The notes under the pieces: generated by a model
The model's database searches: none
Told to the model about the DNA's origin: nothing
What the model saw: the letters and a program-made list of their open reading frames with translations, nothing else
Shown here: piece by piece, positions 15,644 through 22,689 of the stretch
How the letters are laid out: every line of letters begins with the position of its first letter
Numbering within the stretch: position 1 is the stretch's first letter
Assembly: GCA_035566535.1 (NCBI GenBank)
Contig: DATMRA010000120.1
Span: forward strand, 1-25,687
DNA length: 25,687 nucleotides
From: JAFARE01 sp035566535
GTDB taxonomy: Bacteria; Chloroflexota; Dormibacteria; Aeolococcales; Aeolococcaceae
Direction of reading: 5' to 3'
Translations under genes and position numbers: made by a program

Positions 15644-16636
15644 TCAGTGCTGCCTCAGCGCCAGCATTTCGTCGGCGAGATCGTCCAGTGTCGCCTGCAT
15701 GACGCCGCGGATCGGGGTGGCTCGCACCTCCGCGACAACGGCGTCGAGCGAGGCATTGTTTGCGGCCGCGTCCTCCAAGAGGATCTCCAGACGGAGCGAT
15801 GAATGATGGAGCCGCTCCTGCACGAGCCGCTTCAGCTCGGGGAGCAGAGGGGCCACGCTCTCCGCCCCTGGTGGCGCCGCGGCAACCGGCACGAGCTCGG
15901 GTCGCGGCGGACTCTGGGCGACGCCGAACACATGGGTGATCGTGGTCTCGTCGTCCACGGGCGCCGGGTGATCGCCACCGACGTTGCCGGAAGCCGGCGG
16001 GGCGATGTCACGCATCGAGTGCGAGCGCTGCGCGTCGTGCAGGACACGAATCGCACCGGAGCCGGCCGCGGCGAGATCGTCCACCAACGACGGGTCGCCG
16101 AGCTCGCGATGCTGGTCCGTGTACGTGGCCACCTGCACTCCGTCGCGGATGCTGGTCACGCCGCGACCAGCCGTGGTTGTCAGCTCGACCACATACGTGC
16201 CTTGACGCGCACGAAGATCGGACAGCAGCCGGTTCCAGATGATCCAGTCGAGACGCAGGTCTGCATACAACGGATCGCATCGCACCAGTGGAGGCAGCAC
16301 CTCGACAACGTTCGCGCTGAGCCGCCACGCAGACACGATCGCATCGTCCCAGCTGCGGATACGGGTGATCGCCTCATCACCCATGGCGCGACGCTCCGGC
16401 TCGACGGCGTACGTATCGGTCGTGCGCCCACCGCGGATCAGGATGACGCCCACACCTGGGGAGCGCCGGATCACGATGAGCCCGTCGCCGATCGCGGGGG
16501 CCAGCGCCTCGAGGACCAGGGCGCGCACGGGGAGGTCCTCGAACACTGTGTCACCGCGCGGGAGCAGCGGAATGATGTCGGGGGCCGGCACGGGCACCGG
16601 CGGGGCAAAGGGAATGGCACTCATGTCACCTGTCAC
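15644..16636 (-). CDS. Unrecognised protein with an internally duplicated module
   Basis: A 330-aa protein that I do not recognise with confidence. A Pro-rich N-terminus (about 7-28) precedes two related modules. Residues 61-90 (GVGVILIRGGRTTDTYAVEP...) and 157-188 (GRGVTSIRDGVQVATYTDQH...) share the pattern GxGVxxIRxGxxxxxTY...GD at an offset of 94-96 residues. The pattern is reminiscent of DUF4388-like sensory modules, which is only an impression. A Pro/Ala-rich spacer (about 211-262) leads to a helical C-terminus (263-328). No signal peptide or membrane segment is seen. GTG at 16636 is taken as the start because TACGAT lies 8 bases upstream on the minus strand; ATG at 16624 is the alternative. 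It converges with the coupling ATPase gene. Confidence 0.75.
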   Translation of the reverse strand: MTGDMSAIPFAPPVPVPAPDIIPLLPRGDTVFEDLPVRALVLEALAPAIGDGLIVIRRSPGVGVILIRGGRTTDTYAVEPERRAMGDEAITRIRSWDDAIVSAWRLSANVVEVLPPLVRCDPLYADLRLDWIIWNRLLSDLRARQGTYVVELTTTAGRGVTSIRDGVQVATYTDQHRELGDPSLVDDLAAAGSGAIRVLHDAQRSHSMRDIAPPASGNVGGDHPAPVDDETTITHVFGVAQSPPRPELVPVAAAPPGAESVAPLLPELKRLVQERLHHSSLRLEILLEDAAANNASLDAVVAEVRATPIRGVMQATLDDLADEMLALRQH

Positions 16637-16644
16637 GGGTCGGT

Positions 16645-16650
16645 ATCGTA
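16645..16650 (-). promoter_or_regulatory. Putative -10 element (TACGAT on minus strand), leaderless
   Basis: Reads TACGAT on the minus strand and ends 8 bases before the GTG at 16636. Identical hexamer to the one at 10316. A perfect palindrome lies 28 bases further upstream. Confidence 0.42.
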
Positions 16651-16678
16651 ACTTTCAAAACGCGTCAGCGCGAGAAAG

Positions 16679-16692
16679 GCCAATCGATTGGC
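16679..16692. promoter_or_regulatory. 14-bp perfect palindrome, candidate operator
   Basis: GCCAATCGATTGGC is a perfect inverted repeat in the 192-base gap between the divergent genes at 16636 (minus) and 16829 (plus). It lies just upstream of the putative minus-strand promoter, a natural position for a dimeric regulator. The rest of the gap shows no gene, and no clear plus-strand -10 element was seen. Confidence 0.35.
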
Positions 16693-16828
16693 GGTGAAAA
16701 CAGAGGTCGCGTGTGCAGATCGCGGGTTCTTGCGGAGCGCTTGGTGATGCGGTGGAAGCGATCGAGTTGATTCGACTACGCCACAGCGAGTTCCTCGCGC
16801 CGAGCCGCGGCTGTGCAATGGTCAGCTC

Positions 16829-17605
16829 ATGGATCTCGGGCTGACCGGTCGAGCCGCATTCGTCGCCGCGTCGAGCAAGGGCATTGGACGGGCGGTCGCC
16901 GAGGCCTTCGCCGCGGAGGGCGCGGATGTCGGGCTGTGTGCGCGCGGCGGTGACGCCCTGGACGCCGCGGCGGAGGCAGTACGCAGCTACGGCGTGCGCG
17001 CAGTCGAGTCTGTGGCAGACCTCAGCGACGCCGCGCAGACGGTCAGGGCCGTGCAGCGCGCGGTCGATGGGCTGGGCCGGCTTGATGCGCTCGTGGTCAA
17101 CGCCGGCGGACCGCCACGTGCCACGTTCGAGCAGCTCGATGACGCTCAATGGGACGCCGCCTACCGGCTGACCCTGATGAGCGCTGTCCATTTGATCCGC
17201 ACGGCGCTACCGGCGCTGCGCGAGTCGGACGCTGCGTCGATCGTCTTCATCTCGTCGTGGTCGGCGCGCCAGCCCATCCCCGGACTCACGCTGAGCAACA
17301 GCATCCGTGGCGCCACGGCGGGTCTTGCCAAAACGCTCGCCAATGAGCTGGCCCCGACCATACGGGTGAACACCGTGTTGCCGGGGACGACGAGGACCGA
17401 TCGCCAGATGGAGCTTGCGCAGGCGTCCGGCGCCGCGGACATCCGCGAACACTTCCGCGCCATGGCACGCGACGTGCCCCTCGACCGAGTCGCCGAGCCC
17501 GCGGAAATCGCGCGCGTAGCCGTCTTCCTGTCCTCGCCGGCGGCTTCGTACGTCACCGGGCAGATGCTGGCCGTCGACGGAGGCGTGATTCAGTCCGTCT
17601 CGTGA
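16829..17605 (+). CDS. SDR-family oxidoreductase lacking the canonical YxxxK pair
   Basis: A 258-aa short-chain dehydrogenase/reductase of classical length with a Rossmann fold. The cofactor loop is FVAASSKGIGRAVAE (11-25), the NAGG motif follows VVNAGGPP, and the C-terminus ends in the usual YVTGQMLAVDGG. Where classical members have Ser...YxxxK, the sequence reads FISSWSARQPIPGLTLSNSIRG. The catalytic Tyr position is Ser156 and the Lys position is Arg160. A subgroup of bacterial SDRs with a PIPGLxLSN segment shows the same substitution, so this is probably a divergent subfamily and not a mutation. Its reaction is unknown. The stop overlaps the downstream acetyltransferase start (GTGA). Confidence 0.92.
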   Translation: MDLGLTGRAAFVAASSKGIGRAVAEAFAAEGADVGLCARGGDALDAAAEAVRSYGVRAVESVADLSDAAQTVRAVQRAVDGLGRLDALVVNAGGPPRATFEQLDDAQWDAAYRLTLMSAVHLIRTALPALRESDAASIVFISSWSARQPIPGLTLSNSIRGATAGLAKTLANELAPTIRVNTVLPGTTRTDRQMELAQASGAADIREHFRAMARDVPLDRVAEPAEIARVAVFLSSPAASYVTGQMLAVDGGVIQSVS

Positions 17606-18147
17606 AGCAGCGAGGCAGCCGCTTGCGCTTCGAGCCCATCACCGAGGCGGATCTGCCGCTGCTCGCGACGTGGCGCGCCCGCCCGTATGTGGCGGAGTGG
17701 TTTCACGGGCCGCTCACACCCGAGCAGACGGCCGCCAAGTTTTTGCCGCGCATCCGCGGCGACGACCCGGTGCACGGGTACATCGCGTACCTGGATGAGG
17801 TCGCCGTCGGATACATCCAGTCGTTTCGTGTCACGGATCATCCCCACGACGTCGCGGCGCTGCAGGTCCCGGGAGACCCGCACGGTGTCGATGTGCTTCT
17901 CGGTGACGCCGAGGCTCGCGGCCACGGGCTGGGCACACGTGTCGTGCGCGAATTCACGCAGCGCCTTCTGGATGCACGCGTCGACTACGTGGTCATCAGT
18001 CCAGACACCGAAAATTTCGCAGCAATTCGCGCCTACGAGAAGGCGGGATTCGCCGCGGTCAAGACGGTGTCGAGCACGAAGGACGAGCGCATGAACGTGC
18101 TCATGGAGTTTCCGCCAGGTTCGGTGCACGCGCGTTCAGGCGGCTGA
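17602..18147 (+). CDS. GNAT acetyltransferase, AAC(6')-like
   Basis: A 181-aa GNAT-family N-acetyltransferase most like the aminoglycoside 6'-N-acetyltransferase (AAC(6')-Ib) / RimJ-like group. LRFEPITEADLPLLATWRARPYVAEWF opens the domain. YIAYLDEVAVGYIQSF forms the central strands, and GVDVLLGDAEARGHGLGTRVVREF contains the acetyl-CoA pyrophosphate loop (RGHGLGT). PDTENFAAIRAYEKAGF is motif B. The GTG start overlaps the SDR stop, so the two are translationally coupled. The order and motifs resemble AAC(6')-Ib as remembered, but related GNATs acylate siderophores or other amines. The native substrate is uncertain, and resistance should not be assumed. Confidence 0.88.
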   Translation: MKQRGSRLRFEPITEADLPLLATWRARPYVAEWFHGPLTPEQTAAKFLPRIRGDDPVHGYIAYLDEVAVGYIQSFRVTDHPHDVAALQVPGDPHGVDVLLGDAEARGHGLGTRVVREFTQRLLDARVDYVVISPDTENFAAIRAYEKAGFAAVKTVSSTKDERMNVLMEFPPGSVHARSGG

Positions 18148-18170
18148 AACCACCCCGTAGGCTGCGGCAA

Positions 18171-19130
18171 TCAGCAGGATGTGGCGCTCAGGATCGCGAT
18201 GATGCCGGGCAGGTTGAACAGCGCGTGCACCATCGCGCCTGGCCACAGGCTGCGCGAGAACTGAAAGAAGATGGCAAGCACGCAGCCCACCGCAAAGAGC
18301 GGGATGAAGAGCAGGAGCACGCCGTGCAGGGCGGCGAAGATCGCGGCGCTCACCGGGACCGCCACTCCCACGGGCGACCATCGATGCAGCCAGCCGTAGA
18401 TGAAACCGCGGAAGATTGCCTCCTCGGAGAGCGGTGCGATGACGCAGACAACGATGATCGCGAGCACCAGGAAGTGGCTGTAGTCATGCTGCACCGCAAC
18501 GCATTGCGTGTTCTGTGCACTGGGGAACAGGTGTTGACTCAGGACCTGCAGGATCTCGGCGCCGTACAGCGTCGCCCATGCCGCTGCCACCGCGATGGGT
18601 ATCCACCACCAGCTGAACCGCCGCCAGCCAAGGTCACTGAGGGTGGCACCCCGGCGCAATCCGGCCAGGACATAGACGGTGAACAGCGCTCCGGCGTAGA
18701 AGGTCGCCTGCTCCACGAAGGACTCGATCGCCGTCCGCACGGTCTGGTCGACGCCACCGCTGAACTGATCCACAGCCGGCACCGCCACTGACACCAGCAT
18801 GGTCGCGGCGGTGAAGGCCGCGGGCCAGAACAGGAGGAAGTCGGTCCAGTCCCAGGGCACGCGTCGGATTCCGTGGCGATCGACCGGTTGGACGATAGGA
18901 ATTGGCGAGTCGCGGCCCATACGGACGCCGCCCCAGAGCAGCACTCCGGCGCCGGCTATGCAGAAGAGCGACACCACCACGCTCGCTCTGCCGAGGTACA
19001 GAACGCCAATGAGAAAGAGGATTGGCGCTTCCGCGAACACGATCGTGCGAGCGGCATTGATGCGACCGCCGCGGGGTGCGGGCGATGCCGGGACTCCGAG
19101 CGCCTGGGGTGCGGACTGCGTCTCGGTCAC
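18171..19130 (-). CDS. CPBP-family intramembrane metalloprotease
   Basis: A 319-aa membrane protein of the CPBP (CAAX protease / bacteriocin-processing, ABI) family. About eight hydrophobic segments are visible. The family motifs are intact: SEEAIFRGFIYG with Glu236, Glu237 and Arg241, then AAIFAALHG with His269, and WPGAMVHALFN with His302 and Asn306. These make up the zinc-binding intramembrane active site. The N-terminal 28 residues are polar and Pro/Ala-rich. The start is GTG at 19130, 29 bases from the divergent holB start. It converges with the GNAT gene 23 bases away. Its substrate is unknown; some bacterial members process bacteriocins or peptides, others have no known target. Confidence 0.92.
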   Translation of the reverse strand: MTETQSAPQALGVPASPAPRGGRINAARTIVFAEAPILFLIGVLYLGRASVVVSLFCIAGAGVLLWGGVRMGRDSPIPIVQPVDRHGIRRVPWDWTDFLLFWPAAFTAATMLVSVAVPAVDQFSGGVDQTVRTAIESFVEQATFYAGALFTVYVLAGLRRGATLSDLGWRRFSWWWIPIAVAAAWATLYGAEILQVLSQHLFPSAQNTQCVAVQHDYSHFLVLAIIVVCVIAPLSEEAIFRGFIYGWLHRWSPVGVAVPVSAAIFAALHGVLLLFIPLFAVGCVLAIFFQFSRSLWPGAMVHALFNLPGIIAILSATSC

Positions 19131-19159
19131 CGTTTGGCAATTCTGATCACAATCGCCGT

Positions 19160-20281
19160 ATGGCGGCCCTCGACGATGTGATCGGTCACGAGCGTGTCCT
19201 GGCCCGGTTGGTGCGTGCCGCGGAAGCCGACGCGCTCACGCACGCCATCCTGTTCACCGGTCCGGAGGGCGTTGGAAAAACGACGACGGCGCTCGCTTTG
19301 GCCGTTCAGCTGCTCGACGCTGACAGCTGGCCCGGCGGGCCGGCCGCACACCCCGACCTCTGGGTGGAGGACTCCGATGTCGAGAACATCAGCATCGAGC
19401 GGGTGCGAGCTGGCGGTAAAGAGGCCCCGACCCTGCAGGACTTCATGGCACTCCGTCCTTACGCCGGCCGCCGTCGTGTCGCGGTGCTGGGCCGCGCGGA
19501 ACGCCTGACTGACCCTGCAGCGGCCTCCCTGCTCAAGACGATCGAAGAGCCGCCCCCCGGCACGCACCTCCTCCTCTGCGCCGCGCATTTCGAGCGCCTC
19601 CCCGCCACGGTGCTGTCTCGATGCGAACTTGTCGTCCTCGGACCGGTTGCGACCCCGGTCATCGCCAGCTGGCTGAACCGGGCATACGACGTGCCCGGCG
19701 AGCAAGGTTCGCTGGCAGCGGTGTTGGCGGCGGGACGTCCGGGCCGAGCCCTGCGTCTGGCGACCCAGGAGGGCGCGCTCGACGCCGAACTGGATGCCCT
19801 CGACGGCTTTCTGGCGGCCGGAGGTGGTGGAGTGGCCGCAGCCCTCCGTGCCGCAGCAGCAGCAGCCCCTGGCGCAGGCGCTGATGGCCGTGAGCGCGGG
19901 CTGGTAACCCTGGCGGCGTGGGCGTCCTTCGTGCGTGACGCTGCGTGCTACGCCAGCGGTGCCCCCGAGCTCGCGCTGTGGTCGGCGTACCGGCCGGCGC
20001 TGGAACGCTGGGCCGAGGAGCTGCCTGCTGCCCGGATCGTCGCCATCCTGAATCGCATTGTTCAGGCGTCAGAGGCGGTCGCCACCTATGCGCAGCCCCG
20101 TCTGGCGTTCGAGGCGCTGATGGTCGACATCTTCGGCGGAGCCGGCAGCCCCCCAGCAGTCGACCCCCGTCCGCGTCAGGCGCGTCCGGCGAAGCCGCGG
20201 TCTAGCGGCGGCGGCGCACCAGCAGATAAGCCACGCCGGCCCCGAGCAGCACCGCGGGCACGAGCCACGGCCGCCGGTTGA
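19160..20281 (+). CDS. holB: DNA polymerase III delta' subunit
   Basis: A clamp-loader delta' subunit of 373 aa from ATG 19160. An upstream in-frame start at 19076 would overlap the divergent CPBP gene and adds residues unlike the family. The sequence DDVIGHERVLARL is the usual beginning. It shows Walker A GPEGVGKT (34-41), the HPDLW segment, LLKTIEEPPPGTHLLL, and the SRC motif (153-155) that senses ATP in the neighbouring gamma/tau subunit. The four-cysteine zinc module that normally lies between the Walker A helix and HPDL is absent: that interval is a short LLDADSWPGGPAA. The C-terminal 40 residues are Pro/Arg/Ala-rich, low complexity, and overlap the convergent gene at 20202. Confidence 0.93.
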   Translation: MAALDDVIGHERVLARLVRAAEADALTHAILFTGPEGVGKTTTALALAVQLLDADSWPGGPAAHPDLWVEDSDVENISIERVRAGGKEAPTLQDFMALRPYAGRRRVAVLGRAERLTDPAAASLLKTIEEPPPGTHLLLCAAHFERLPATVLSRCELVVLGPVATPVIASWLNRAYDVPGEQGSLAAVLAAGRPGRALRLATQEGALDAELDALDGFLAAGGGGVAAALRAAAAAAPGAGADGRERGLVTLAAWASFVRDAACYASGAPELALWSAYRPALERWAEELPAARIVAILNRIVQASEAVATYAQPRLAFEALMVDIFGGAGSPPAVDPRPRQARPAKPRSSGGGAPADKPRRPRAAPRARATAAG

Positions 20282-20441
20282 CGATCAGGCTCAGCTGCTC
20301 GCGAATACCCTCAGCGCGTCCGTTGCGGGGCATCTCCAAGGGCTCCTCGGTCATCAGCCGCACCGTGCCCGCAACCGGTCGCTCGTAGACGCCTGGGCCA
20401 TCCAGAGCAGTCGCAGCGGAACTGCCGGCCTCGTTGGTCAT
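20202..20441 (-). CDS. Small single-pass membrane protein, overlapping holB tail
   Basis: A 79-aa protein from the ATG at 20441, not recognised. A polar N-terminal two-thirds (MTNEAGSSAATALDG...) is followed by one hydrophobic segment, WLVPAVLLGAGVAYLLV, at the C-terminus, ending in four arginines. This is the layout of a tail-anchored or positive-inside small protein. The frame is open upstream to 20600, but that part overlaps the divergent TusA-like gene. Its last 80 bases are antisense to the last 80 bases of holB. The sensible hydropathy pattern and charge-anchored end suggest it is real, but no strong ribosome site is visible. Confidence 0.55.
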   Translation of the reverse strand: MTNEAGSSAATALDGPGVYERPVAGTVRLMTEEPLEMPRNGRAEGIREQLSLIVNRRPWLVPAVLLGAGVAYLLVRRRR

Positions 20442-20520
20442 CCGCGCATTCTGCTTAATCGCGGTGCCGTTGTGACCAAAATGGCCTGAACGTTGCAGGA
20501 TTTCTGCCCGTCGCCCCGCC

Positions 20521-20811
20521 GTGGGGCTCCCGGAGGTCCCAGCTCTGAACCAGTCACAGGCGACCGTCGTCGATCTCAGCAGGTCCGAGGACCTCTGCAC
20601 CGACCCGCTGCCGCTGGAGCAGGTCCGCCGCGCCTACGCGAAGCTGCCGGCGGGCGGCAGGCTCGAGGTGCGTTCGCCGGTGACCGAACATGCTTTCGCA
20701 GTGCGTGCCTGGAGCCGGAAGCATGGGATCGCCCTGGTAAAGGACGAGCGGATCGACGGCGTAAACCACCTGGTCCTGGAGCGTGGTGACGCAACGGCGC
20801 CTGCCGGCTGA
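20521..20811 (+). CDS. TusA-like (SirA/YedF fold) small protein
   Basis: A 96-aa protein matching the TusA sulfur-carrier fold: VVDLSRSEDLC, an amphipathic helix LEQVRRAYAKLPAGGRLEV, then EHAFAVRAWSRKHGIALV and a final strand. Cys26 is at the active-site position, but the usual C-P-x-P reads C-T-D-P, so the first proline is lost. Known members relay persulfide sulfur in tRNA thiolation or related pathways. The first 15 residues precede the fold, and the GTG at 20521 is the only plausible early start. Its last 29 bases overlap the GH1 gene start, so the two are likely cotranscribed. Direct sulfur transfer is uncertain. Confidence 0.7.
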   Translation: MGLPEVPALNQSQATVVDLSRSEDLCTDPLPLEQVRRAYAKLPAGGRLEVRSPVTEHAFAVRAWSRKHGIALVKDERIDGVNHLVLERGDATAPAG

Positions 20812-22075
20812 CTTCCTGCTCGGGTGCGCAACGGCGGCGCACCAAGTTGAAGGCGGTCTCGACAACGACTGGGCCCGCTGGTCCCGCGACGATCCCTCGC
20901 GCATCAGCGATGGAAGCGACGCGTCCATCGCATGCGACCACTACGTCCGTTATCGCGACGACCTCGAGCAACTTGCCGCGCTGGGCCAGAACGCGCACAG
21001 ATTCTCGGTGGAGTGGGCGCGCATCGAGCCCCGCCCTGGGTGCTTTGAGATGGCAGAGCTCGATCACTATGCGGACGTGGTGCACACCTGTCGCCGCCTC
21101 GGTATGGAGCCGGTGGTGACCCTGCAGCATTTCTCGCTGCCGCTGTGGCTCGCTGAGCGTGGCGGAGTCGTGCACCCGGACGCGCCTCGACTCTTCGCCC
21201 GCTATGTGGCTGCGTGCGTCGAACGTTTCGGCAACAACGTCACCTGGTGGATAACGATCAATGAGCCGAACGTGCTCGCCTTCATGGGATATCTCTTCGG
21301 GGGATGGCCGCCCGGCGAGCGATCCTTGCCGCGAATGTTCGCCGCGCTGCGCGCGCTGCTGCGCATGCACGCCGCCGGTGCGACCGCGATACGGCAAGTG
21401 GCGATCCGTCACGGCTGGGGCGCGCGCATCTCCATTGCCCATGCCGAACGTCCGCAGCGCGCGGGAGCGCGGTCCGCGTCGCTGGACCGCGCAGCCGCGG
21501 TGGTCCCGAATTGGATGTTCAATCGCTGGTTCCTGCGCTCCTGCCGCGCGGGCCGGGTGTTGCCGCCGGTTGGTACCGGTCAGCGTGTTGCTGGCTTGCG
21601 CGAGTCGCTCGACTATCTCGGCGTCAACTACTACACCGATGACATGGTCCGTTTCGACCGGCACGCGCCCACGACGTTGTTCACCCGACAGCTCGCCGAC
21701 CCGGCGTTGCCGCACAGCAGCTTTGGGTGGAGCATCGATGCTGCTGCGATGCGGCGTGCGCTCAACGATCTGTGGCGTGAGTTCGGCCTGCCGTTGCTCG
21801 TCACCGAGAACGGGGTCGCAGACGAGCACGATGAGCTGCGCCCGGCGTACCTCACCGATCACCTCAACGCGGTGCTCGACAGCATCGACGACGGCGCCGA
21901 CGTGCGCGGCTACCTGCACTGGACCGCGTGGGATAACTGGGAGTGGGCCGAGGGCTACACCAAGCGTTTCGGCCTGTTCGCTGTCGACCGGGAGACGCAG
22001 CGACGGATCGCCAAGCCGAGCGCGGCGCTGTACGCCGATATCGGTCGCACCAGGACAGTCCCGGACCGCGCCTGA
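20783..22075 (+). CDS. Glycoside hydrolase family 1 (beta-glucosidase-like)
   Basis: A 430-aa family 1 glycosidase, a TIM-barrel retaining enzyme that hydrolyses beta-glucosides, beta-galactosides or related substrates. It starts with DFLLGCATAAHQVEGG. NAHRFSVEWARIEP and VVTLQHFSLPLWL follow. The acid/base is Glu161 in TINEPNV and the nucleophile is Glu342 in LLVTENGVAD. HWTAWDNWEWAEGYTKRFGLFAVD closes the barrel. All expected catalytic parts are present and the length is at the short end of the family. Two adjacent GTG codons (20783, 20786) could both start; either overlaps the TusA-like gene. There is no signal peptide, so it is cytoplasmic. It converges with the sortase gene 10 bases downstream. 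Confidence 0.94.
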   Translation: MVTQRRLPADFLLGCATAAHQVEGGLDNDWARWSRDDPSRISDGSDASIACDHYVRYRDDLEQLAALGQNAHRFSVEWARIEPRPGCFEMAELDHYADVVHTCRRLGMEPVVTLQHFSLPLWLAERGGVVHPDAPRLFARYVAACVERFGNNVTWWITINEPNVLAFMGYLFGGWPPGERSLPRMFAALRALLRMHAAGATAIRQVAIRHGWGARISIAHAERPQRAGARSASLDRAAAVVPNWMFNRWFLRSCRAGRVLPPVGTGQRVAGLRESLDYLGVNYYTDDMVRFDRHAPTTLFTRQLADPALPHSSFGWSIDAAAMRRALNDLWREFGLPLLVTENGVADEHDELRPAYLTDHLNAVLDSIDDGADVRGYLHWTAWDNWEWAEGYTKRFGLFAVDRETQRRIAKPSAALYADIGRTRTVPDRA

Positions 22076-22085
22076 AGCGCGGGCG

Positions 22086-22661
22086 TCAGGCCGCCTGAAC
22101 CACCCAGCGGTCGGTGTTGATGTCGGCCCCGATGCACGTCTGCAGCGTCAGAAGCGGTGTGCTGGAAGTCTCGTAGATCCACGAGACGTCGTTGTACTTG
22201 GTGCGACCAATCACGCGGCTGACGTGGAACGTCCGTTGCTCGCCGCTGGTGTAGTCGTGCAGCACGACTGCTTCACCGTTCTTGGCGCGGAGCAGGCCGC
22301 CGAACATGCCGCGGATTCCGTGCGCGTACAGGTAGCTGTTGCCCGAATCGCCTGGAATCGCGGTTCCCGGATAGTGCAGCGCAACCCAGTCCGGGATGTT
22401 GTTCGAGCCGTCACCCTCATGGATCGGCAGCGCGATGTGCAGGGCGGGGATCTCGATCCAAAGCCCGGTTCGGACTCCCACAGGCTGCGGCACGCTTGCC
22501 GTGTGCGCGGCGTCGTACGGAGAGATCGGCCCGTCATCCAGGAGCGCGGCCGGTGTGCTCATGAACATCACTGCGAGCACGATGCCGGTGACCACGGTGG
22601 CGAAGCCGGCGAACAGAGCGAGCCGCCGCACCCAGGGGTTCCGGGTTCCCGTCTCGTCCAT
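22086..22661 (-). CDS. Sortase (cell-wall transpeptidase)
   Basis: A 191-aa sortase from ATG 22661. The frame extends to a TTG at 22670, but GAGGG 9 bases upstream of the ATG fits better. One N-terminal membrane helix (about 13-34) anchors the enzyme with the catalytic domain outside. The barrel shows LWIEIPALHIALPIHEG, YPGTAIPGDSGNSYLYAHG with His114, LLTLQTC with Cys176, and DRWVVQA with Arg185, so the His-Cys-Arg triad is intact. It cleaves a C-terminal sorting signal and links the protein to the cell wall. It lies 28 bases downstream of a gene for a protein with such a signal, on the same strand, so the two form a substrate/enzyme operon. The class (D/E/F) cannot be settled by eye. Confidence 0.92.
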   Translation of the reverse strand: MDETGTRNPWVRRLALFAGFATVVTGIVLAVMFMSTPAALLDDGPISPYDAAHTASVPQPVGVRTGLWIEIPALHIALPIHEGDGSNNIPDWVALHYPGTAIPGDSGNSYLYAHGIRGMFGGLLRAKNGEAVVLHDYTSGEQRTFHVSRVIGRTKYNDVSWIYETSSTPLLTLQTCIGADINTDRWVVQAA

Positions 22662-22689
22662 CGAAGTCAACCCTCGCGAGCCGGCAGGC

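Noticed and set aside
19131..19159. Divergent promoters between the CPBP and holB genes
   Set aside because: The 29-base gap contains near-matches (CACAAT on plus, CAGAAT on minus) but neither has the TA start of the other elements or a credible -35.
19853..19866. GCA trinucleotide run in holB as a phase-variable slippage tract
   Set aside because: Only about five units, encodes an alanine stretch common in this region, and trinucleotide slippage would not shift the frame.
20576..21919. 447-codon minus-strand open frame opposite the GH1 gene
   Set aside because: The plus strand has intact GH1 catalytic motifs; the antisense product shows no domain.
22071..22098. Inverted CCTGA/TCAGG repeats between the GH1 and sortase genes as a bidirectional terminator
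   Set aside because: Stems are only 5 bp and no U-runs follow on either strand; too weak to call.
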